The notes: generated by a model from the letters alone, not told the origin. Numbered from the stretch's first letter, positions 1-6,201 are shown. The stretch is 10,799 nucleotides of DNA from Gammaproteobacteria bacterium (GCA_023383735.1 JAHDYN010000029.1:1-10799), one strand, 5' to 3'. Made by a program: numbers and translations.

Positions 1-109
1 TGCCGTGGATGCCCTTCAGGCCACTACCGTGAATGCCTTTCAAGCCGCTGCCGTGGATGCCCTTCAGGCCACTACCGTGAATGCCTTTCAAGCCGCTGCC
101 GTGAATGCC
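1..109 (-). repeat. Tandem 24-bp/48-bp coding repeat (octapeptide GIHGSGLK)
   Basis: Positions 1-48 and 49-96 are identical, and a third, diverged copy starts at 97. Each 48-bp unit is itself two 24-bp halves that differ at 5 of 24 positions. In the minus-strand frame all five differences are synonymous (GGC/GGT, AGC/AGT, TTG/CTG, AAA/AAG, ATT/ATC), so every half encodes GIHGSGLK. That identifies the coding strand and implies selection on the peptide. The array continues beyond the left edge. Confidence 0.93.
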
Positions 110-856
110 CTGTAAGTTAAGGTGGCTTGTGCTGTCGGTTTCTATAGACGTGAGGTTGGAAAGATCCGTTGCTGTAAATTGTCCTGATCCAGCGGAGTAA
201 CCGATGGCTTCAATGATGTCTCCATTAGCTAGGTTGTCGCGTTCGCTAGAATTGCCAATGACGTTGAGATCGATTGCCAAATTGCCGATAACTAGCCTTT
301 TCCTGAGCAGGTCAGTTTTTTCAATCACGCCACGTACATAGATTAGAGAAGTCCCAGGTGCGGCTGCGGTTGCCATTAGCACGACAAACCGAGCAACCGA
401 TTTGCCCGGGCCGGTAATATCTCCAGCAATTGCAACATGATCTCCGATGTCTAAGGACCGCTTGGTATTGGCATTAAATAGGCTGGAAGTGCCGCTCAAT
501 GCATCAATTAGTTGAGTGGTTTCGCTTATGACCGCAGATTGCCCGGCCACGGTCAGCGTGTTGGTTGGTAGGTCCAAGGCGTCGACCGTGCCAATAGCGA
601 CCAACTCGGACGCTGATAAATGCTGCGAGCTCGCGCGTTTTATGATGGATTGCGATTCCCATCCGGCGAGGCTGCTATTTGATCCGTCAAGAACAATGGA
701 CCCGTCAGCGATGCGACCAACAATGCGAATACCGGTGCGATCGCTGGTGGTTGTCGATGCATATCCAGTTACTGAGACAGCCATGAGGCTAATGAGACAT
801 TTCTGAATCGCATTCAGTAGGCGAGTCGGATGCTTTTTATGACCTAGAAACTTCAT
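1..856 (-). CDS. Exported DUF5666-like protein with GIHGSGLK octapeptide repeats (C-terminus outside window)
   Basis: The frame is open from the ATG at 856 to the left edge (285 codons, no stop), so the gene is partial. Residues 1-18 are basic and 20-33 hydrophobic, ending GYA-S, which fits a Sec signal peptide with cleavage near residue 33; there is no lipobox Cys. Two beta-rich units follow, about 88-160 and 172-232, each with a G-x-V/I start, an L-x-V/I strand and a GD-x-V/I-x-x-x-G turn, as in DUF5666 domains. From residue 250 the octad GIHGSGLK repeats four full times and into a fifth. The start at 856 has GGGGA about 9 bases upstream. An in-frame ATG at 886 lacks such a site and would add ten residues. 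The gene lies 61 bp downstream of the DUF6502-type gene on the same strand, probably in one transcript. The family assignment is from memory of the domain pattern. The function is unknown; the product is likely periplasmic, surface-bound or secreted. Confidence 0.8.
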   Translation of the reverse strand, partial: MKFLGHKKHPTRLLNAIQKCLISLMAVSVTGYASTTTSDRTGIRIVGRIADGSIVLDGSNSSLAGWESQSIIKRASSQHLSASELVAIGTVDALDLPTNTLTVAGQSAVISETTQLIDALSGTSSLFNANTKRSLDIGDHVAIAGDITGPGKSVARFVVLMATAAAPGTSLIYVRGVIEKTDLLRKRLVIGNLAIDLNVIGNSSERDNLANGDIIEAIGYSAGSGQFTATDLSNLTSIETDSTSHLNLQGIHGSGLKGIHGSGLKGIHGSGLKGIHGSGLKGIHG

Positions 857-917
857 GGTTACTGTTCCCCACTTGTCGATATCCATTGGCCGCGCGCGCT
901 AAAGAGTTGTTGTGTCG

Positions 918-1736
918 TTAGTCATCACTCTTGTTCTCAACGTAGTGATAGATGCCAATGCCGGTTTGGATTGCGCGTTTTCCTTTTTCCGTACTTGGTT
1001 TTTCTAGTTGACTAAGCCAGTTATCAATGTCCTCAAGGAGCAATTGACTCCTGCCCCGAACGTAGCTCTTGAACCTGGGCAGGTCCTCTTCGCATATTCC
1101 GTCGTCGGCATAGACGGTTCGTTCAAACAAGCGACGCTCCGGGTCGACTTCCAATCGATTGTGTTCGACGGTTTCTATAAGGTGCTGCACGGCTTGGCCT
1201 ATTCGCTCAAGACTGTCAGGCACATCGGTTTTCGGTAGATAAGTACGGGTTAATACCCGAAACCGCCCGACTTCAATTTCCTTAACAACACCAATTCGAA
1301 TGAGTTCCTTTAGCAAGGCTATGGGTTGTGTGCCTGGAGAGTACGTTTCGACGAGCGACGAAAAACTTGGTTGATCCCGTTGCGTTAGCCTTAGTTCAAG
1401 CGGTAGCCCATACGGTCCGGTATACGCTGTATCTGTGTGCCATCCAGTTAGCACCCGTGTAATACGATTCAGGTTGCTCTCTATAGATGGGCTGTTACCG
1501 TCAGATAAGACCCTCAGCGCTTCGCTTCGTGTGATGCCTGTTCTAATCGCCGCTCTTGCTGCCAAGGCATCTGCATCTCCGGTCGGTGATTCATCAATCA
1601 CTACCGTCACGAATACCTTTTTTGCTACCTCAGCAAATTCCGGATAAGAGACCCCGTTTCGCAGGAGGATCCGGACTAGTGGGCGGAGCAGACGCGTATA
1701 CGCCGAAAGCAGCGCCGCCTTAAGCTCGGATGCCAT
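918..1736 (-). CDS. DUF6502 family protein, probable helix-turn-helix regulator
   Basis: This 272-residue protein has no signal peptide or membrane segment, so it should be cytoplasmic. Residues 15-45 (LLRPLVRILLRNGVSYPEFAEVAKK) contain the NGVSYPEFAEVAK signature that I associate with DUF6502; the pattern resembles a winged-helix DNA-binding fold. A second helical segment, ITRSEALRVL (68-77), could be a recognition helix. A later segment near 137-166 (helix, then a beta pair) could be a second winged helix. The start at 1736 is the first ATG after an in-frame TGA at 1746-1748. Its ribosome site is weak (AGAA). A promoter candidate lies about 30 bp upstream. The DUF5666-like repeat protein follows after 61 bp, so the pair looks like an operon, with this protein perhaps controlling its exported partner. 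The family call rests on memory. DNA binding is inference. Confidence 0.78.
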   Translation of the reverse strand: MASELKAALLSAYTRLLRPLVRILLRNGVSYPEFAEVAKKVFVTVVIDESPTGDADALAARAAIRTGITRSEALRVLSDGNSPSIESNLNRITRVLTGWHTDTAYTGPYGLPLELRLTQRDQPSFSSLVETYSPGTQPIALLKELIRIGVVKEIEVGRFRVLTRTYLPKTDVPDSLERIGQAVQHLIETVEHNRLEVDPERRLFERTVYADDGICEEDLPRFKSYVRGRSQLLLEDIDNWLSQLEKPSTEKGKRAIQTGIGIYHYVENKSDD

Positions 1737-1750
1737 TTCTATGATTCATT

Positions 1751-1823
1751 CTTATGTAACAACGATATGTCTAATACCGATATCAGTCAATAGAGAATGA
1801 CCCATATAAAACGACGAGTTAGG
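1751..1823. repeat. Repeated element A (attC-like ends)
   Basis: The element begins CTTATGTAACAA and ends GAGTTAGG. The same ends, about the same distance apart, occur in element B at 1853-1922. Inside, TAAC (1757-1760) can pair with GTTA (1818-1821), ATATG (1765-1769) with CATAT (1803-1807), and GTCA (1786-1789) with TGAC (1799-1802), giving a nested imperfect hairpin. GTTAGGC (1818-1824) fits the integron R' core GTTRRRY. The left core ATGTAAC departs from RYYYAAC at one position. The duplication is seen directly; the attC reading is only a hypothesis. Confidence 0.45.
1762..1790 (-). promoter_or_regulatory. Sigma-70-type promoter candidate for the DUF6502/DUF5666 pair
   Basis: Read on the minus strand, TTGACT (1790-1785, 5 of 6 to consensus) is followed after exactly 17 bases by TATCGT (1767-1762, 4 of 6). 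Transcription would begin near 1755, giving a leader of about 20 bases before the ATG at 1736. It is the best promoter match in the spacer. The -10 lies just inside one of the two repeated elements at 1751-1823, so that element could also act in control. Confidence 0.5.
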
Positions 1824-1852
1824 CAGTAGTGTTAAAGAGTGGCGTATTGCCG

Positions 1853-1922
1853 CTTATGTAACAAGAAGTATGTACAAAGGGCTTACGAATGCCGCGCGAC
1901 AGCGCGGGCAAGTTGAGTTAGG
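1853..1922. repeat. Repeated element B (attC-like ends)
   Basis: The element starts with the same 12 bases as element A (CTTATGTAACAA), followed two to three bases later by a similar TATGT, and ends in the same GAGTTAGG. The middle is unrelated to A in sequence and holds a GC-rich hairpin at 1891-1909 (seven pairs, one bulged base, loop ACAG). Conserved ends with variable, self-complementary middles are typical of attC sites, but the right core here (GTTAGGG) misses the consensus at its last base. No integrase gene is in the window. Confidence 0.45.
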
Positions 1923-1984
1923 GGGTTTTTGGATCTAGCGGTTCAGTTAGCGTCTGATTGAGCTTCGTTACGTGGCGCGTTGTG

Positions 1985-2248
1985 CTACTCCCCAACCACC
2001 TCAACGCTCACCGCATGGATCTCGTCGACCATCAGGTCGGCCAGTGCGTTGTAGACGAGCCGGTGCTGGGCAATTCGGTTGAGGCCCTTGAATCGCGGGG
2101 AGGCGATCCGGATGCGGTAGTGGCCACGCCCGCCCTGGGCACCTTCGTGGCCAATGTGGAGATGCCCTTCGTCGATGATCTCGCAGGAATCAGGTTGAAG
2201 TGCTGCGGTGAGCAGCTTGTGCATGAGTTCAATGCGGGCGGTGTTCAT
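1985..2248 (-). CDS. bolA: BolA family protein
   Basis: This 87-residue protein matches the BolA fold in size and pattern. It has an N-terminal helix (about 4-17), the strand CEIIDEGHLHIGH, a loop, the strand GHYRIRIASPRFKG, the helix-starting motif HRLVYNAL (62-69) and a final strand (IHAVSVEVV). BolA proteins bind monothiol glutaredoxins through a shared [2Fe-2S] cluster and act in iron-sulfur handling or as regulators; His62 before R-x-V-Y is the usual conserved ligand position. Its start ATG overlaps the yciI stop by four bases (ATGA, 2245-2248), so it is translationally coupled as the last gene of yciB-yciI-bolA. Whether it is BolA proper or a paralogue such as IbaG cannot be settled here. 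The short, Gly-rich loop (HEGAQGGRG) suggests a BolA-like rather than IbaG-like form. Confidence 0.88.
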   Translation of the reverse strand: MNTARIELMHKLLTAALQPDSCEIIDEGHLHIGHEGAQGGRGHYRIRIASPRFKGLNRIAQHRLVYNALADLMVDEIHAVSVEVVGE

Positions 2249-2544
2249 GGCATGACCTGTATGAATGGCCGGACGGAGACTTCAGCCCAGACGCCGGCTG
2301 CGACGTAGGGATCGGCGTTTGCCCATGCGGTTGCTTCATCGAGGCTCGGAAATTCCGCAACGATCAGACTGCCGGTGTATCCGAGCTTGCCGGGCTCGGT
2401 GGAGTCGATGGCGGGGTGTGGCCCGGCGAGGATCAGTCGCCCGGCATCCCGAAGGGCTGTGACACGGGCCAGGTGCTCGGTGCGTGCCTGCTTGCGTCCG
2501 GCCAGGCTGTCGCGCACGTCGGTCCCGCTGATTGCGTACAGCAT
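2245..2544 (-). CDS. yciI: YciI family protein
   Basis: This 99-residue protein matches E. coli YciI along its length. Shared features are the start MLYAISGTDV, the R-x-x-HLARV-x-x-L-x-x-AGRL-x-x-AGP stretch (24-45), GYTGSLIVAEF (57-67) and WANADPYVAAGVW (74-86). The Asp and His of this ferredoxin-like fold (HLAR, DPY) line the pocket in characterised YciI-like proteins. The substrate of this clade is not known. The start at 2544 matches the family start, and GGAGG sits 7 bases upstream. The ATG immediately before it (2547) is also possible but too close to that site. A longer frame from 2736 would overlap yciB wholly and is rejected. The start shares one base with the yciB stop (TGATG). Confidence 0.9.
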   Translation of the reverse strand: MLYAISGTDVRDSLAGRKQARTEHLARVTALRDAGRLILAGPHPAIDSTEPGKLGYTGSLIVAEFPSLDEATAWANADPYVAAGVWAEVSVRPFIQVMP

Positions 2545-3113
2545 CATCGATCCTCCGCAGGAGTTTCCGTATCGGCTGGCAAGCTGCGGCGGCTCAGCCA
2601 CAGGGCCTGAAGCATGACGAAGACGAGTGTCATGCCGAGCAGTCCGAACAGCTTGAAGTTGACCCACACACCTTCCGGGAAGTTGTAGGCAACGAACAGG
2701 TTTGCGGCGCCGGAAAGCAGGAAAAAACCCGCCCACATCAGGTTGAGCCGCTGCCAGTCGCGGGGCAGGAGATTGATTTCACCCTTGGCGATGGACTCAA
2801 GCAGTCGCTGCACCATCGGTTTGTTGCCGGCATAGCGACTGACGAGAAACACGGCGGCAAAGGCCCAGTTGAGCACCGTCGGTTTCCATTTGAATACGAG
2901 ATCGTTATCGATCGCCAGGCTGATGGCGCCGAGCACCACTACCAGCGCAGCCGATGCGAGCAGCATCTTGCTGACAGTGCGTTTTACGACCCAGGTGATT
3001 GCCACCTGCAGGCTCATCGCGACCATGATGACCGCAATCGCGGTCTTGATGTCGGCAAGCCAGTAGGCGATGACAAAGGCGACGATTGGCAGGAAATCGA
3101 TAAATAGTTGCAT
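2544..3113 (-). CDS. yciB: Inner membrane septation protein YciB (IspZ family)
   Basis: This is a 189-residue hydrophobic protein with the family start FIDFLPIVAFVIAYWLADIKTA and the later signatures FKWKPTVLNW (73-82), NKPMVQRLL (96-104) and GVWVNFKLFGLLGMTL (147-162). Five or six membrane segments are visible, near 7-20, 24-41, 49-68, 80-93, 124-143 and 151-171, with a charged C-terminal tail in the cytoplasm. In enterics and Shigella YciB/IspZ is an inner membrane protein linked to septation and envelope synthesis. It is the first gene of yciB-yciI-bolA and is divergent from yciO across 75 bp. Identity is secure; the biochemical activity of the family is unresolved. Confidence 0.93.
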   Translation of the reverse strand: MQLFIDFLPIVAFVIAYWLADIKTAIAVIMVAMSLQVAITWVVKRTVSKMLLASAALVVVLGAISLAIDNDLVFKWKPTVLNWAFAAVFLVSRYAGNKPMVQRLLESIAKGEINLLPRDWQRLNLMWAGFFLLSGAANLFVAYNFPEGVWVNFKLFGLLGMTLVFVMLQALWLSRRSLPADTETPAEDR

Positions 3114-3139
3114 CTGAGTCAGTTCCGGAGCCCGCTCGC

Positions 3140-3145
3140 ATGATA
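3140..3145 (-). promoter_or_regulatory. Possible -10 element for yciB-yciI-bolA
   Basis: In the 75-bp divergent spacer (3114-3188) the minus strand reads TATCAT (5 of 6 to the -10 consensus) at 3145-3140. That gives a start near 3133 and a 20-base leader. No good -35 box lies 16-18 bases upstream, so this is weak. On the plus strand TAGAAT (3177-3182) ends 7 bases before the yciO ATG, also without a clear -35. Confidence 0.25.
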
Positions 3146-3188
3146 CTCAAATCGTGCCGGGAATTTGGCTGTCCATTAGAATGACCGG

Positions 3189-3809
3189 ATGTCACAGCGA
3201 TTCCAGATTCACCCGATCAACCCCCAGTATCGGCTCATTCGCCAGGCGGCAGAGCTGATTCGTGGCGGCAGCCTGGTGGTGTATCCGACCGATTCCGGTT
3301 ATGCGTTTGGCTGGCATATCGGCGATCGGGCGGCCGCAGAGCGCTTGCAGCGCATTCGCCAGACCGGCAAGGACCACAATTTCACGCTGGTCTGCCGTGA
3401 CCTTTCGGAGATCTCCAGCTATGCGCGCATCGACAACCCCACTTACCGCCTGCTGCGTGCGCATACGCCGGGTGCTTATACCTTCATCCTCCGTGCGACA
3501 CGGGAAGTGCCGCGACGGCTGCAGAACCCGAAGCGGCAAACTGTCGGAATCCGGGTGCCGGATCATCCGGTACCTCTTGCGCTGCTGGCCGAGCTCGGCG
3601 AGCCGCTGATGAGCTCCACGCTGATCCTGCCGGATCAGGAGTTGCCGCTGGCTGATCCGGACGATATCTGGGAGGTATTGGCTGGCCGCATAGATCTGCT
3701 GATTGACAGCGGCAATTGCGGGCTTGATCCAACCACGGTGGTGGACCTCACCGGCAGCTATCCACAGGTGCTGCGGCAGGGGCGCGGTGATGCGAGCGCA
3801 TTCGCCTGA
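3189..3809 (+). CDS. yciO: YciO-type Sua5/TsaC-fold protein (threonylcarbamoyl-AMP synthase family)
   Basis: This 206-residue protein aligns from end to end with E. coli YciO: FQIHPINPQYRLI (5-17), YPTDSGYAFG (32-41), DHNFTLVCRDLSE (62-74), TPGAYTFIL (93-101), EVPRRL (106-111) and TVGIRVPDHP (118-127). The fold is that of TsaC/Sua5, which makes threonylcarbamoyl-AMP for the tRNA t6A37 modification. YciO members are close paralogues whose in vivo role is less certain, so YciO is the safer name. There is no C-terminal Sua5 domain. The start matches the family start, although the ribosome site before it is poor and a -10-like TAGAAT lies so close that a leaderless message is conceivable. It heads the run to rluB. 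Confidence 0.9.
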   Translation: MSQRFQIHPINPQYRLIRQAAELIRGGSLVVYPTDSGYAFGWHIGDRAAAERLQRIRQTGKDHNFTLVCRDLSEISSYARIDNPTYRLLRAHTPGAYTFILRATREVPRRLQNPKRQTVGIRVPDHPVPLALLAELGEPLMSSTLILPDQELPLADPDDIWEVLAGRIDLLIDSGNCGLDPTTVVDLTGSYPQVLRQGRGDASAFA

Positions 3810-3845
3810 GGGCGCGGCTTCGCTCATCACCGTATACTCGCCGGC

Positions 3846-4508
3846 ATGCCAGAGGCAGACACAGCAGCAACCATCCAGCTCCTCGCGGCCGCGGTCATCC
3901 CCGTCCTGTTTGCGATCGCACTGCATGAAACGGCGCATGGCTGGGCGGCACGCTACTTTGGCGATCGCACCGCCGAAATGCTCGGGCGTCTGACACTGAA
4001 CCCGATAAAGCACATCGATCCGGTAGGTACCGTGGCGATGCCGCTGATCCTGACGTTGCTTGGTTTGCCCGCCTTTGGCTGGGCGAAGCCCGTACCCGTG
4101 GTGGCCGCCAATATGCGGGACCCCAAGCGCAACATGATTGCGGTGGCGGCGGCTGGTCCGGCCAGCAATCTGTTGATGGCCGTGCTCTGGGCTGTGGTAT
4201 TCCGGCTGGCGTTGGGCTGGGAGCAGCCGCAACTCGGTGCCCGCCAGTTTCTGCTGTCCATGTCGCAAATAGGAATAACTTTCAATGTATTACTGGCTGT
4301 ATTTAATCTGATTCCGATACCGCCGCTGGACGGAGGGCGGGTGCTGCGCGGCCTGTTGCCGGAACGCTATGGCCTGCGGCTCGATGCTGCCGAGCGCTGG
4401 GGCCTTATACTTGTGCTGCTATTGCTGACATTCGGAATTCTCGGTCGGGTACTGTTACCGGTGATGGGATGGTTGATCGATCTCATCCAATTGCTCGTGG
4501 GCATTTAG
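3846..4508 (+). CDS. Site-2 protease family (M50) membrane metalloprotease
   Basis: This 220-residue integral membrane protein carries the zinc motif HETAH (27-31) in the first membrane segment and the distal ligand motif N-x-x-P-x-x-PLDGG (154-164, Asp162). Other family marks are RLTLNPIKHIDPVGT (48-62), GWAKPVPV (78-85) and GPASNLLMA (104-112). Membrane segments are visible near 12-28, 61-75, 97-121, 139-158 and 185-207. The short, PDZ-free architecture is that of the YwhC/Rv-type M50 group, not RseP. Such proteins cleave membrane-embedded substrates; the target of this group is unknown. It lies 36 bp after yciO and 4 bp before scpA. TATACT at 3833-3838 resembles a -10 box but lacks a -35. 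No PDZ or CBS domain is present. Confidence 0.9.
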   Translation: MPEADTAATIQLLAAAVIPVLFAIALHETAHGWAARYFGDRTAEMLGRLTLNPIKHIDPVGTVAMPLILTLLGLPAFGWAKPVPVVAANMRDPKRNMIAVAAAGPASNLLMAVLWAVVFRLALGWEQPQLGARQFLLSMSQIGITFNVLLAVFNLIPIPPLDGGRVLRGLLPERYGLRLDAAERWGLILVLLLLTFGILGRVLLPVMGWLIDLIQLLVGI

Positions 4509-4512
4509 GCAA

Positions 4513-5424
4513 ATGACGGAAGAAGAGCTGCAAGTCTCTGCGCCGGAGGCAGACGCCGTGGTTGAAATGCCACCGGGGCCGGCCCAGGCGGAGATGCCCT
4601 TTGCGATCGTGGCTGGCGAAGCGGTGACGGAGTTGCCGCAGGATCTCTACATCCCGCCCTATGCGCTGGAGGTTTTTCTCGAGGCCTTCGAAGGACCGCT
4701 CGATCTGCTGCTTTATCTGATCCGCCGGCAGAACCTCGACATCCTGAATATCCCGATCGCCGAAATCACCCGCCAGTACGTGCAGTACATCGAGTTGATG
4801 GAAGAGCTGCAGCTTGAGCTGGCCGGCGAGTACCTGCTCATGGCCGCGATGCTGGCCGAGATCAAGTCGCGCATGCTGTTGCCGCGAGTCGGTGATGCGG
4901 ACGAGGAAGAGGGCGATCCGCGCGCAGAGCTGGTGCGGCGGCTGCAGGAGTACGAGCGCTACAAGCAGGCGGCGACGGACCTCGACACGATTCCGCGCCT
5001 GGAGCGCGAGACGCACCAGGCCAGTGCCGAGATGACCGAGCGCACGGTCGTCACGCGATTGCCCGACCTGACGCTCAAGGAGCTTCTGCTGGCCTTCAAG
5101 GACGTGCTGACCCGCGCAGAGATGTTGGCGCACCATCACATCACGCGCGAACCGCTGTCGGTGCGCCAGCGGATGTCGGATGTGCTGCTCAAGGTGCAGG
5201 GCACCTCCTTCGTGGATTTCGTTGCCTTGTTCGATCCGGCTGAAGGGCGCATGGGCGTTACGGTCACCTTCCTGGCAATGCTCGAGTTGCTGAAGGAATC
5301 GCTGATCGAGGTGGTGCAGACCGAAGCCTATGCACCGATTCACGTGCGGGCTGCATCGGCGCGGCCGCTGCTTGCCGGGGGACAGCCGGATCCGGAGTCG
5401 GAGCCGGCGGAACTGCAGGGTTGA
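4513..5424 (+). CDS. scpA: Segregation and condensation protein A
   Basis: ScpA is the kleisin subunit that bridges the SMC heads in the bacterial condensin complex. The 303-residue product has an acidic, Pro-rich N-terminal extension (1-50). The core then follows: FEGPLDLLLYLIRRQNLDILNIPIAEITRQYVQYI (residues 59-93), ELAGEYLLMAAMLAEIKSRMLLP (102-124), the RRLQEYERYKQAA helix, and a C-terminal winged-helix part with LLELLKES. The N-terminal extension before FEGPLDLLL is longer than in Bacillus ScpA. The start at 4513 follows the protease stop by 4 bases with only a weak AGG; no later ATG before the core is better placed. scpB follows after 9 bases, as is usual for this pair. No SMC gene is in the window. 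Confidence 0.95.
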   Translation: MTEEELQVSAPEADAVVEMPPGPAQAEMPFAIVAGEAVTELPQDLYIPPYALEVFLEAFEGPLDLLLYLIRRQNLDILNIPIAEITRQYVQYIELMEELQLELAGEYLLMAAMLAEIKSRMLLPRVGDADEEEGDPRAELVRRLQEYERYKQAATDLDTIPRLERETHQASAEMTERTVVTRLPDLTLKELLLAFKDVLTRAEMLAHHHITREPLSVRQRMSDVLLKVQGTSFVDFVALFDPAEGRMGVTVTFLAMLELLKESLIEVVQTEAYAPIHVRAASARPLLAGGQPDPESEPAELQG

Positions 5425-5433
5425 TGGATCGAT

Positions 5434-6177
5434 ATGGAAACTGAACAACTGAAGTACATCGTTGAGGCAGCATTGCTGGCCGCCGCACGACCGCTGGATC
5501 TGGCCACGTTGCAGAGCCTGTTTGGCGATGAGCATCCGCCGGAGCGGGACGATCTGCGTGCAGCAATCGTTGCGCTGCAGGCCGACTACGAGAACCGCGG
5601 CATTGCCGTACAGGAGGTTGCCAGCGGTTTTCGCATCCAGTTGCGGCCGTCCATGTCGGGATGGGTATCCCATCTCTGGGAGGAGCGGGCGCCGCGGTAT
5701 TCGCGGGCGCTGCTGGAGACGCTGGCAATCATCGCCTACCGCCAACCGGTTACCCGCGGCGACATCGAGGAGATCCGCGGCGTCGGCGTGACGACCAACA
5801 TCATGCGCACGCTGCTGGAGCGCAACTGGATCCGTGTCGTCGGGTTTCGTGATGTGCCGGGCAAGCCGGCGATCTACGGTACGACCAAGGATTTTCTCGA
5901 TTACTTCGGCCTGAAGCGCCTGGATGAACTGCCGCCACTCGCCGACCTCAAGGATCTGGAGTCGCTGACGGCGCAGCTCGATCTGGGCGATGCCGATGCC
6001 TTGCCCGACAGCCTGCCCGCCCTGCCGGACGAGGTGGACGAGGCGGATGAACTGGCCACTGTCACGCCGATATCGGAAGCGCGCGGCACGGCGTTGCCGG
6101 GGCGCGGCGATGAGGAATCAGGCCCGGATGATGGTGAGCCGCACAGTGCGACGGTCGTGCCGATCAAGGCACGCTGA
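5434..6177 (+). CDS. scpB: Segregation and condensation protein B
   Basis: ScpB forms a dimer that binds the middle of ScpA and shapes the SMC-ScpAB complex. The 247-residue product shows the two winged-helix units: residues 5-75 (LKYIVEAALLAAARPLDLATL, then YENRGIAVQEVASGFRIQLRP) and about 88-165 (YSRALLETLAIIAYRQPVTRGDIEEIRGVGV, then LLERNWIRVVG, PGKPAIYGTT, FLDYFGLKRLDELPPL). After residue 170 the tail is acidic, of low complexity and probably disordered, and carries no recognised domain. scpA ends 9 bases before the start, and rluB follows after 24 bases. Confidence 0.95.
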   Translation: METEQLKYIVEAALLAAARPLDLATLQSLFGDEHPPERDDLRAAIVALQADYENRGIAVQEVASGFRIQLRPSMSGWVSHLWEERAPRYSRALLETLAIIAYRQPVTRGDIEEIRGVGVTTNIMRTLLERNWIRVVGFRDVPGKPAIYGTTKDFLDYFGLKRLDELPPLADLKDLESLTAQLDLGDADALPDSLPALPDEVDEADELATVTPISEARGTALPGRGDEESGPDDGEPHSATVVPIKAR

Positions 6178-6201
6178 TCACCATCCGGAACATCCAGGGC
6201 A

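Noticed and set aside
2..112. Plus-strand reading of the repeats (AVDALQATTVNAFQAA-type peptide ending in a stop)
   Set aside because: In that frame the differences between 24-bp halves change amino acids, whereas on the minus strand all are silent. The minus strand is the coding one.
1..112. CRISPR-like array
   Set aside because: The repeats are directly adjacent, with no unique spacers, a 24/48-bp period and a continuous coding frame.
516..806. Plus-strand open frame of 96 codons
   Set aside because: It lies antisense to the DUF5666-like gene, whose frame is open over the whole region, has a signal peptide and shows synonymous repeat variation.
1891..1909. Rho-independent terminator for bolA
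   Set aside because: A GC-rich hairpin is present, but on the minus strand no T-run follows it. On the plus strand the T-run begins about 16 bases later and no plus-strand gene precedes it.
2245..2736. Longer 163-residue version of YciI
   Set aside because: The extra 64 residues overlap yciB entirely and do not resemble YciI. The ATG at 2544 matches the family start and has a ribosome site.
3192..4268. Minus-strand open frame of 358 codons
   Set aside because: It is antisense to yciO and the M50 protease, both clearly homologous proteins. Its composition (rich in Arg, Gln, His) is typical of a shadow frame in GC-rich DNA.
4483..5745. Minus-strand open frame of 420 codons
   Set aside because: It is antisense to scpA and scpB, low in plausible domain content and rich in Arg, Gln and Leu, as expected for a shadow frame.
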